Shown: one piece after another, positions 49,190 through 58,919 of the stretch
Layout: the number at the start of each line of letters is the position of its first letter
Position numbering within the stretch: the stretch's first letter is position 1
NCBI GenBank assembly: GCA_026874595.1
Contig: CM049314.1
Span: 2,629,318 to 2,693,317 of the forward strand
Direction of reading: 5' to 3'
Length of the DNA: 64,000 nucleotides
Source of the DNA: Sipunculus nudus
Taxonomy: Eukaryota; Annelida; Sipuncula; Golfingiida; Sipunculidae
Made by a program: the position numbers and the translations under genes
The notes under the pieces: generated by a model
Seen by the model: only the letters and a program-made list of their open reading frames with translations
Database searches by the model: none
Told to the model about the DNA's origin: nothing

Positions 49190-51827
49190 CAACATTAAAC
49201 GTGTGATTGTTTCTCTAGTAGTCCGGTGGTCACAATGTTGAATCGGGGGGATATATTTACAGATTTTAAATATTACTAACAGGGCGGATCTTCGGAATAA
49301 AATATAGGAGCTATATCCTGTCCACCTTATTATTTTGCGATATTTCTTTCAAATATATTTTGTTAGTCACAACAAATTAGCTTTTTCCAGAGGAATAGTG
49401 TGGAGGATTTTGATGATTTAATTAGGTATGAAATAAATATATTAACAATGCGATGCTAGGACAAAGGTTACATTCCAGCTGGACGACTTCCTGATGGTCG
49501 AATTCGGGTTAGATGACATTCCGAATGGACGACTTTCCGAATACGCGTGTCCGGAGATCCCTGCTCTCTAGTAAAGGAGGTTAGATTAGCCATTGGCTTT
49601 TGACCAAGGGGGGTAAGAAAAAATGACATGGCGGCAAGCAGTTAAAACGTGGTACACATCGGGGGAATTTATTTATTAATTTTTTTTTTGTACTTTTGTA
49701 TAACATGAACATGAACATTTATATTTTGCCCTTGTTTACTCGTGGTGCACGTGCATCTGTTATTCGATGCTACGTCACAAAATTCCCCGGCCTAGATATA
49801 TGTTACAAATGCCAGGGACATGGCGGTGAACATGCCATCTATCCCTACTGTTTAAATTGAAATATACACGTTCGAAATGTGCATGTCCAGCATTCCATCT
49901 CCCTAAGTGTGACTGAAATGTACAAGCGACTCTGGTATGACGTCACAAGTCAACCAATTCTTTGAAACACAGCGTATGATACACCACGGGTAGCCAGGCT
50001 GATAAAACGCACTTCCAGTGACCAAACAAAGCGGCTACAGTAATCTTAACTATACTGTAACAACCCAAAAGAAACCCGTTTTATATTGAGGTTTGAAAAT
50101 AATTTAAGATTTATTAAATACCATGCGAATCTCACTATAATTTACCCGCTAAACCTGGCGTTCGCTAAAACCCTGGTCATTCCTCATAATAATTTTCACA
50201 GAACAGGGTCACACTTATAGGGAGAAACCCAACTTGTTTCCGCAACAGAACTGACATGAACACATATAGCAGGGGTCGAAAAAATCAAGTTTTAGCTGGA
50301 AAAAAAAAGAATAAGCAATATCCCTATGACTAATCAGATGTTACGTAAACTTTTATCTTATAAATATGAATATAGAAATGTTAATACATAGACGAAGAAC
50401 AACAAGGTGTATGTATCTTTATGACTTATTGAAGCAAAAGTTAAAGATCATCTCATGCAGCATGCTATGACAGAGTTCACCATATAAAAAAACTTTATAA
50501 TTCAAATAGTATTCAGTGAAATGTGATTCTTGCAGGGTTAGGGTCAAATATATATTTGTATTTAAATACAGCTACATGGTGTATTTGTACTTGTGTTGTG
50601 TAAAATTATAATATCTGTATAAGCATTTGTATTTGGCCTCCGTACTGGATATATCTAATCAAATACCGTACATATACATGTAAATGTGATGGCAGCATGC
50701 GGGACCCACACATTTGGAAAGGGTACCACGGGAAAAAAAAGCATGTTTGTATTGTACCCACGATCAATATAAATGTTCCCGCCAAAGTCAAATAACACAC
50801 GTGGGCCAAGAGAAACTTTAATGCAGATCTTCAGTGGGTACGTTCGGACAGGATTTGTTTATTTCCATTCACAATATTTGCATGGAAAAAACAGCAGTGC
50901 AGAAGTAATATTGATTTTTTTTAGATAATAAATTGTTGGTGTATCACCTCAGATTTTATTATGATGCGGTCATCTCTTCTTGAACAAGTACCTGATTTCC
51001 AGTTTTGAAACCTTTGTTTACCAATTCGCTGGCACCTTTTACTAAAAAAATACAGGTGTCCCCACCAGAGATTAGGGCTATTTTAGCACCGCGTCTAAGG
51101 CTGCTGGCTAACATGTACCGGAAGACATTTGGAAAAATTCCGTTGGACTAAATGAACATCTTTTTTTTATCGGACGGCGATTTTTCATCAGTGCCTGTGT
51201 ACACATTGATCACATCATGATACATATTTTTCATTCATTAGTAAGCGTACAATTTCAGTTGATCGTCGTACCAGGGTTGCTCGTATTTTTGGCTCGGGCC
51301 CGTATAATGAGAAGGTGCAAGTCCGGGTCCGTAAAAGTCTGCCTTCACGTGCTGGAATAATTATAACCTTAACCTCACTTGGTCTCCATGTTCTTAGTTT
51401 CCATAATGAAAGGTATTACCAGAGGAAGCCGATAGTTTAATTTGAGCCTTTAAAATAAGTCTGATTGTGCCTATATATTCGTGGAACAACCGATATATTC
51501 TCGTACGTTAGAGGGAAAAGGACTGCCGGTAAACCGCTCCCAAATTTCGTCACTCGGGCGAAACAGCCTGCGGGCATCAGCCCGAGATCAATGAAATCTG
51601 ACATATTATAATGAACAAATATTTATGAAAAATAGGCGAATCGCGGAAAAGACATTGAGCAGTTAGAAATTGTTCTCATTTGATTACAAATAAAGCGCAA
51701 ACCCAACGCTGTCACATTATAATGCTCGACATTCATACTGTCAACCGGCCGCTGTTGGCAATAAAGCCTCATAGAAACCATGTGACACGTTGATTTGCAT
51801 AAATCCGTGCCTCGTGCATAGGCTCTT
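49190..51827. other. No gene seen
   Basis: Non-coding sequence after the 26-bp array. Contains the short repeat at 49471-49555 and moderately GC-rich stretches without splice-flanked open frames. Confidence 0.5.
49471..49555 (+). repeat. Short copy related to the flanks of the 53.6-kb element
   Basis: Contains CAGCTGGACGACTTC, GACATTCCGAATGGACGAC and ATACGCGTGTCC. These occur, inverted and in the same order, around 53964-53614, where the telomere-bearing element separates the last two pieces. Confidence 0.6.
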
Positions 51828-52086
51828 CTGATTGGCGGAGCGATGACGTGTCATAGATAGGGAGCCAATCAGAGATTCGTAGTAAAAATCCGCCCGATGT
51901 GACTTAATTCATGACAATTTTGGCGGGAAAATATTCACTGACATTTCGTCGCTTACGGTGGTTATGAATAATTTCTTTCTTCAGCTAGGGTCACGTCGGC
52001 ACCGTGCGTGTATGAAACAAATGACGCAGGGCTATATAATGGGACCTGCAACTGACGATGTCTAGTCCACGATCTCCACAACTCAG
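51828..52086 (+). promoter_or_regulatory. Promoter-like cluster of sites
   Basis: Within about 210 bp there are an inverted CCAAT box (ATTGG in CTGATTGGCGG), a CRE-like GATGACGTGTCA, a forward CCAATCAG, an E2F-type TTTTGGCGGGAAAA, and TATATAA near 52033. An ATG follows at 52087. The order and spacing resemble a real core promoter. No clear gene follows, so the target is unknown. Confidence 0.4.
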
Positions 52087-52197
52087 ATGTTTGTTATCGC
52101 GAGAACTGCGCGTGATTTCTTCAGTTCTATAACGATCATGACGGTATTAGGAGCGGGTCAGTTTCTGACAAATCTTCTCTTTACCGGACACAGCTGA
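52087..52197 (+). CDS. Possible 36-codon open frame or first exon downstream of the promoter-like cluster
   Basis: ATG about 55 bp after TATATAA opens 36 codons (start MFVIARTARDFFSS, end LLFTGHS) and a TGA. A donor-like GCGG|GTCAGT occurs inside, so it could be a first exon. An AATAAA lies near 52305. No family recognised; it may be chance. Confidence 0.2.
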   Translation: MFVIARTARDFFSSITIMTVLGAGQFLTNLLFTGHS

Positions 52198-52562
52198 TCA
52201 ACACACGCATTGAATTGAACCTACCGCGTGTACCGTCTATTTTTGGTAGTGTTTCTTTTTAACTTTCTTTCGTAGATTTATGTCATTTTATTAATGGCAT
52301 TTAAAATAAACCATATTCATTGATAATAGGCTGGCTTTCCCGATCGTGAATTCAATGAAAAGTACAGCATTCCCTCCGTGAATATTGCCTTACTCGGGAA
52401 TGCGGGAATGCATAAAATCGAGGCCTGTATAGAATAAATGAAAATTCATGAACAGCAGGTGGAAACTAATTACATTATTATCCATTTACATTATTGTACT
52501 AGAGTCCCTGCTACCAACCACGTTTGAAATGCCTGTATGAATTTAAATGTGCATATACTGAG

Positions 52563-53389
52563 TGTCACACCACACACGCAGCGGACATATATTCCCGAGT
52601 TCTTTCACACTGAAAAGTCCAAAATACCACTCGTTGTCTGAACTGAAGAACACGGTTTATTCCGGTAACATCCAACAATTGGCCACCGTCGTCGTTGACT
52701 GGCTCCAATCTCACAATAACAACGTCTTCAACAAATACAAATCACGTAAATCTTCTTACGCCCTGATGGGCTTCAACTATCTATATTCTCTCCAGGACTA
52801 ATACTGTCCTCGCGGAATTTATAACACACCCCGCTCGGTGTTCAACTAATCCGTCGTTGACATAAAACGACCTGTCACCAATCGACGGTAACTTCCAAAT
52901 TCATTCACTTTTTCCTTCCCTCTCTCCCTGACCGGCCTTCGCACCGCCCTATTTATACCTGGGTAACCGAAACTTCAAGAAATCTCTAGAATAATCAAGT
53001 CGTTCTTGTCAAGACTAGCACGTACGGGAATTTCTAGAATTTACCAATTGGAAATTACACATTGCCTGAATTATCTAGAACCTTCTGTCATCTAACTATA
53101 ATAAATTATGGTACAGTAAGTCCATATAATTACAAAATAAATAATATACTATTGAACAATCCACCAGCGTCGTCAGCACGGTTGTAAACAAACATGATGA
53201 CAACAACAACTGACAACTTTACCAAATATTATTACCTCTGTCTCTCCAACTACACTTAATGATCTGATATTCCAATTTAATATTAACTGGTCTGCTAATG
53301 CACCGCATAAATTATATTTTCCCTAACTTATTTCATTATTTTATGAAATTCCATTTGACATACACTTGGCGGCTTGCACATTTGTGTCA
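52563..53389 (-). mobile_element. Solo LTR, minus strand, with heat-shock-type promoter
   Basis: Read on the minus strand it starts TGACACAAATG and ends GGTGTGACA, the TG..CA ends of an LTR with a near-match inverted terminus. Flanking 5-bp sequences are CTGAG (52558-52562) and CCGAG (53390-53394), one mismatch apart, fitting a target duplication. TATAAATA (52957-52950) and a polyadenylation signal AATAAA (52660-52655) are in the expected U3-R-U5 order. No internal coding region or second LTR is seen, so a solo LTR fits. A 79-codon + strand open frame inside it is incidental. Confidence 0.78.
52950..53085 (-). promoter_or_regulatory. Heat shock element array plus TATA box in the LTR
   Basis: At 52969-52991 the pentamer series GAA-TTC-GAA-CTC-GAA has exact 2-base spacing: five contiguous heat shock factor subsites, one imperfect. 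Further copies are TTCTAGAA at 53032-53039 and GAACCTTC at 53078-53085. On the minus strand all lie upstream of TATAAATA (52957-52950), the nearest by about 11 bp. This is the order seen in heat shock gene promoters. Confidence 0.75.
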
Positions 53390-53629
53390 CCGAGCCTAGT
53401 TCGAATCGTGTAAGTATATATAAAATATGCGTTAATCATGGCATCTTAAAGCTGTGATTTATGGCTTGATTCAGGTAAAAAATTTCCATAAAAATATTGA
53501 GGCGATTACTCCCCCCAGCCATCTTGCTTTTTTGCCCCACACTGGCAAAATTGTAAATGACTTTCTCGCCTTCACTTTAAAAGAGTTTACCGTAAGTAAC
53601 GAAAAAAACGATCTCTGGACACGCGTATT

Positions 53630-53918
53630 GACGACAATATAACTTTATACGTAATATGGAGTTAAGGTGGGTGTAATTGATACAGTGATTAAGTGATACA
53701 TAACCATTACCCTAACCCTAACCCTTAAACCTAACCCTGAAAACCTAAAACCAAAAATAACCCAACCTTACCAAATATCTAACCTAACCCTAACCTAAAC
53801 CTAACCCTTACTTAACCAAAAACCCTATCCCTAACTAAAACCTACCCTTAACTACAGTAGTAATCCTCCATTTACCCCAACTTTTACTCCTTATTACGTA
53901 TTAAATTATAGTGTCGTC
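53630..53918. mobile_element. Inverted-repeat element enclosing telomere-like repeats
   Basis: The left arm from 53630 (GACGACAATATAACTTTATA, then ACGTAATATGGAGTTAA) is matched by the inverse of the right arm ending at 53918, over about 40 bases with some mismatches. The interior carries degenerate CCCTAA-type repeats. This is a MITE-like structure. Confidence 0.7.
53706..53840 (-). repeat. Interstitial telomere-like repeat, degenerate (TTAGGG)n
   Basis: On the + strand ACCCTAACCCTAACCCTT and many variants (CCTAAAC, CCCTGAAAA) fill this stretch. On the minus strand it reads as imperfect TTAGGG, the animal telomere unit. It lies inside an inverted-repeat element, so capture by a transposon fits better than a chromosome fusion scar. 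Confidence 0.8.
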
Positions 53919-53964
53919 CATTCGGAATGTCGTCCATCCCGAAGTCGTCCAGCTGTAATGACAC

Positions 53965-55659
53965 CTCTACAAAGAAGTGCAAAAAGGATGGCGTCAGTTC
54001 AAGTGGCCATATCTGTTGATCCTTGCGATGTAGGAGGGACTGTAGGTTAGAGAGACCTATTTCCAGGCCCTATCTATTATCATATAAGGTGCACATGTTT
54101 GGGGTACTGAGAAAGTTTTTTCTAAATCAAAAATACATCATAATCAAGCTCACCTCCTGCACTTTTATTTTGTTCCAGGAAAACAGGGGGTTGAGTATCT
54201 CATTTTCGCGTAAATGACAGACAGCGACAGTTTCTAAAACTGGCCATAAGATGTCGCCACCTCTCAAGACTTTTCCCAGAAACACATATAGGCCTACAAC
54301 TTTAAATCCCCTCCAGCATAAACAAAAAAGGCCAGCCTTTTTTTATTTATTTAATTCCTCCAATCACCCACCTGCTCTAAATATTGTATGTACCCTGGAA
54401 TATTTTTCCCTGAAATTTTCTGCTACCCTGCAATATTTAATGCCCGCTCACTCTCGACGCCACAAAATGGGCCGACCCTGACCGGACCCGGAAATAGGTC
54501 GCTCTAACCTGTAGAAGGGACGTATCTGTTTCGTAGCAAACATATGAGGTACATATACCACTGTGACGTCATCACTACGAATATCAAGTGGATCTAGTTT
54601 AAATCCATTTAGGTCGTCACTGATATGTCGCAAGACCATAAATCTGTTCATTCATAATTCTTTCTGAATTAATCATTTGGAATCAATACACAGAAGAGTA
54701 TTATTTTGCTGGTACATAATCGCCACGTTTGTATGATTTGCCTCTGAGGTAAATAAAGGTAAGCTTCAGTGCACTGTATAAAAATTATCATGTTAGATCA
54801 GGTGGACAGTGGTGGAACGGAGCAAAGAACGTAGAGTCTACCGTACACGCCGAAAGACAAGGCTGGTTTCTACGTCTCTCACTGTTTTCTTCTCTGCTTT
54901 TGAGTGATTTATGAAGGGTTGTATAAATTATGCAGTTTAAAAGCCCCGTCACACAGGATAACCACCTCACTTAGACAAAAAAATCCGCTAGGTTGTCGTT
55001 TGGTCTTTATGGGGTATAGAGTGCTGTTAGAGCGCTGTGGGGTCTCGGTATTGTCTCCAAAGTCGCCTCCATTTTTACACGTGCTCAAAACAAGTTCTCC
55101 AAGGAAAATGATCGCCATAGCAGCGCAGCTGACGCGGTGTCGGAGTTGAAACTGGGAGTACTGGATGACGTTGTGCCCCGGTCGCCATGATTTGCTGAGA
55201 GCGGCGGGGACATAGCAGCAAGGGATAACAGTCTAGGCGCAGGTGTAGATCACCGAGGGAGCCAGTAATCCAGGCGAGATACAACTGTGGAGCAAATGAG
55301 CTGAGAGCATGCTTTAAGCCTCGGTCACAACCCGCTGCGGTCACACGCACACGGTAGAGTACCGTACGGTTTTTGGGACCGAAGGAATACTTATGCGGGC
55401 GACGTGCGGGAACGGCAAGGTGTCTTCTCCATTCTCACGGCCTTCGCACGGTAAAGTAAGCTAACCTAGCGGACGCCACAGGCATCCTTGCGACAGCCTC
55501 AGGTACACCGTACATCTCACCGGAATCCGAGCAGGCGTCAAAAACACAGGCATCCGTACGTCACTGGCCTTAACTGTTAATATATGCTTACAGTATGTGC
55601 GTGTGTGTATGTATGCATATTCTTTGATATTAAATAAAATGCGAGAACTTCAAAATTAT

Positions 55660-55713
<54 letters not shown>

Positions 55714-56050
55714 GTTTGGCATGCGTTCAGGTAAAATAATGAGACTCAGTACTTTCAACGATATGTTAGAAAGAGGAACGTGACGGTTTGAGATGAAGCC
55801 TTTGTTGTGAACGGTGGTGCGTCCATAATATGACGCAACTTGTGTGCATGTCAGGTCTCACTGACTCATTACAGGAGCCAGGCGTACCACGCAGAAAAGC
55901 AACTTATTGCTGGGCGTTGTTTTCTCACTGTTCTCATCAATGTTTATGTAAACATATATACTTGCATTCCCAAATGCATTTGCATTTAATGGATTTTATT
56001 TCGTTTTGATAATATTATTTGAGATATTTGCATTTCAGAGAGAATAGAGA
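53965..56050. other. No gene seen
   Basis: Moderately GC-rich at 54900-55560, where several open frames of 80-90 codons overlap on both strands. None carries a motif or fitting splice sites that I can recognise. Confidence 0.4.
55664..55711. repeat. (TC)n microsatellite
   Basis: 24 uninterrupted TC units. Confidence 0.97.
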
Positions 56051-56052
56051 AA

Positions 56053-56162
<110 letters not shown>

Positions 56163-56677
56163 AGGTTACTGCGGCTGAGAAAAAAGGGGAGGGGGTCAAA
56201 GTGGAGCCAAATAAATCGATAAAGAGATTAGCTCATCAATCAATAAATAATCACATATAAGGCTTAATTACGATTTTTTAGTATGGGTTGTCGCTTAATA
56301 TTTATGGATAGTTCTATGAAAGTGAATCGTAGGGTTTTTAAATAGAAAAGGAGATTTAAGCAGCCGTATAGAGGACCCTTGGATACATCATGTAAATTAA
56401 CTCAGTATCATTGTTCCTTTTTATCAGTATTTATTACTGCCATATCCATAGTAATAACATGGATATTTCTTTATAGCATTAAACTTGTTCGTGTTTCTAG
56501 CGGCATTCGGCCCCTCTAACACAAGAGAGTCTATCTGGGTGTAAGCTGACCAGTCCAAAAGTTACTATGCCTACTGAGTCGTGTATTCACGGCTAATCCG
56601 TTTCATGATACCACTCGTAATACTACAAAACTAACCGTCTGATTAATATATCCCTAAAAATGTTTATAGGGCACAGA

Positions 56678-57227
56678 CACTTGACACAATTGGGGGGGGG
56701 GGGGGGCGCTATATTAAGCAATGGTGGACCCACACCCCCACCCCCGGACCGTCATTTCGGCATATCTTATCTTTAATCAAACTAGGTTTCCTTGTTGTGA
56801 GTGCCTATTTATCCAAAAAGATGTTGTTACCCACTGATTAAATCGGCTTTATTATAACTTTTTCCAGTCGAAACGGGACGCTACGAAATCTTTTGAAAAA
56901 TTATTAGATACTTTAAATATGCTAAAATGACGGTTGGGGTGGGGTCCTCAAATGCTTATAATAAATGCGTCATTTCGGCATATCTTATCTTTAATCAAAC
57001 TAGGTTTCCTTGTTGTGAGTGCCTATTTATCCAAAAAGATGTTGTTACCCACTGATTAAATCGGCTTTATTATAACTTTTTCCAGTCGAAACGGGACGCT
57101 ACGAAATCTTTTGAAAAATTATTAGATACTTTAAATATGCTAAAATGACGGTTGGGGTGGGGTCCTCAAATGCTTATAATATCCCCCCGCCCCCCCCCCC
57201 CCCCCCCCCCCCCCATTGTGTCAAGTG
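56678..57227. mobile_element. 550-bp inverted-repeat element with homopolymer arms
   Basis: The left end CACTTGACACAAT runs into a G tract (to 56706). The right end is its inverse: a C tract (57184-57214) into ATTGTGTCAAGTG. Between them lies a tandem duplication of a 213-bp segment. The ends form a G/C-paired terminal inverted repeat. Confidence 0.75.
56751..57181 (+). repeat. 218-bp-period tandem duplication
   Basis: The segment starting GTCATTTCGGCATATCTTAT at 56751 recurs from 56969. The copies look identical over about 213 bases by eye, which points to a recent event or a slip inside the surrounding inverted-repeat element. Confidence 0.92.
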
Positions 57228-57928
57228 CATATCACACAGGCAGAGAAAGTATGCTTCTTCGTTAGACTATGATTATTATTTTATTGGATCTAAATGCTGC
57301 CAAACTGGTTTAAGCCACTGGCATGGAGCCTGCCAGCTTTATTTTCTTATTATTAATTTACGAGACGTGGTCTAATTTTTCACCAAGTCACGCAATCTTG
57401 CGTTTGGAATAATAGGTAAATGAGTAACGACCTGCGCAAAAGCCCAAAACGAAAACGCTGTCTCTACGGTAGTGAGTAAAGTTATATGGAAGGCCTCTGT
57501 ATGAAATATGGTGGTAGTCCTATTCCCTGATTGACGTAATATTTACTGATTTTACTATAGTGGTGAGGAGTGTACATCCAGGTACAAAGAAATAGAAACC
57601 TGTGCACCCCTGGGATATATAAGGTGAGTTGTTCTTTTCGATTACCACACCAGGGGTGTCGGAAACGGGGCGGGGTCAGGGGACGTCCGTCCTCACAAAG
57701 TTTGATCACATTATACATACCTAACTTCCAAATACAGATGTAGCATGCTGCAAGGACATCAAAATAGCCCCTGCCCCCCGGAATTCATGGTAACTCGTGA
57801 CATGTCAGAATAAGATTCCCTGGGTCATTAAAACGTAGGCTTAATTATGTAGACACTATCTATCACATCACCAAATATCATTATCACAATTTGAGTGCTG
57901 CATTAAAACCATAATAACGCTGTTTGTG

Positions 57929-58031
57929 CGCCCCTCACGCAGTAGTTATACACAAAAGTCGTCCCATATATATCTCTTTTCGTTTTAAACAAAAAAAGAA
58001 GGACCAGTGTATAACGGCTGCGTGAGGGGCG
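57929..58031. mobile_element. 103-bp hairpin element
   Basis: Left arm CGCCCCTCACGCAGTAGTTA (to 57953) and right arm (58007-58031) are inverse copies over 25 bases with two mismatches, separated by 53 bases of A/T-rich sequence. It looks like a tiny MITE or fold-back element. Confidence 0.65.
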
Positions 58032-58416
58032 TATTGTGTCTGATGAGACATTTCAGATGTAAGGTGTTTTTGTTACTGTCAAGGCCAGTAAGGAATCTGA
58101 GTGTCTCAGTTATTTTTAGTATAAAAAGAAGTCCAGGGATTCTCTGTGAAAGATACCCCAAAACTGCCCTCTTATTTTTTTTTCGATTCACACTCTTTGC
58201 CTCAAATACGTGTCCCTGTATAATGATGTATAAACTATATTTTATAACTGATTAATATTTTGATGAAGCACTGTTTTAATAATCCTTTATTAAAGATCCT
58301 TTTTTATGGTATATTAAGGAGACATATTATTTATATTTCTTTCCAATATTTTCAATGTTGCTACGCCGTTGCACACCTCGAACCCCTCTCCCCAAACAAA
58401 CACATAAATATACAAA

Positions 58417-58419
<3 letters not shown>

Positions 58420-58455
<36 letters not shown>
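58420..58455. repeat. (TA)n microsatellite
   Basis: About 18 TA units, 60 bp before the 122-bp hairpin element. Confidence 0.96.
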
Positions 58456-58458
<3 letters not shown>

Positions 58459-58518
58459 AAACTCTGTAGTTATCAATTCCAGCTACAGTGCTCGATACTA
58501 TGTATAGGGAATGTTGTT

Positions 58519-58639
58519 TTGTACTCACATTGCGATCCTTTTCGCTACCCTAGCTAGGTTTGACGCTGCCATGCATGGAGGCGTGAAACCATGGAGGCGT
58601 GAAACTTAGAATAGCGAAAAGGACAGTTATGTGAGTACA

Positions 58640-58640
<1 letters not shown>
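58519..58640. mobile_element. 122-bp hairpin element beside a TA tract
   Basis: TTGTACTCACAT and CCTTTTCGCTA on the left are matched inverted on the right (TAGCGAAAAGG, ATGTGAGTACAA). A 16-base piece (CATGGAGGCGTGAAAC) is duplicated in the middle. A TA tract starts directly after the right end. Confidence 0.7.

Positions 58641-58641
<1 letters not shown>

Positions 58642-58725
<84 letters not shown>
58642..58725. repeat. (TA)n(GA)n compound microsatellite
   Basis: About 25 TA units then about 16 GA units and a G run, directly after the 122-bp hairpin element. Confidence 0.97.
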
Positions 58726-58732
<7 letters not shown>

Positions 58733-58919
58733 AGGGAGAGAGTATGATTGCTGAACGAATCGATTAGTGCTCTATTCAGAGCTGATATATACACACTTCT
58801 GTCGCTATATATTATTTCCTTTGCTTTGACCGCTGCTCTGTAAATAGGCAAATGAGAGCCGGATGTTGCATTGTGCATCCTACTCCAAATTGTTAACCCG
58901 TGATAGCCCATTCTCATTA

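Noticed and set aside
52562-52801. 79-codon + strand open frame as a gene
   Set aside because: It lies inside the minus-strand LTR and is antisense to it, with no family signal.
53706-53840. Chromosome end or fusion point
   Set aside because: The telomere-like repeats are degenerate, short, and enclosed by inverted arms of a small element.
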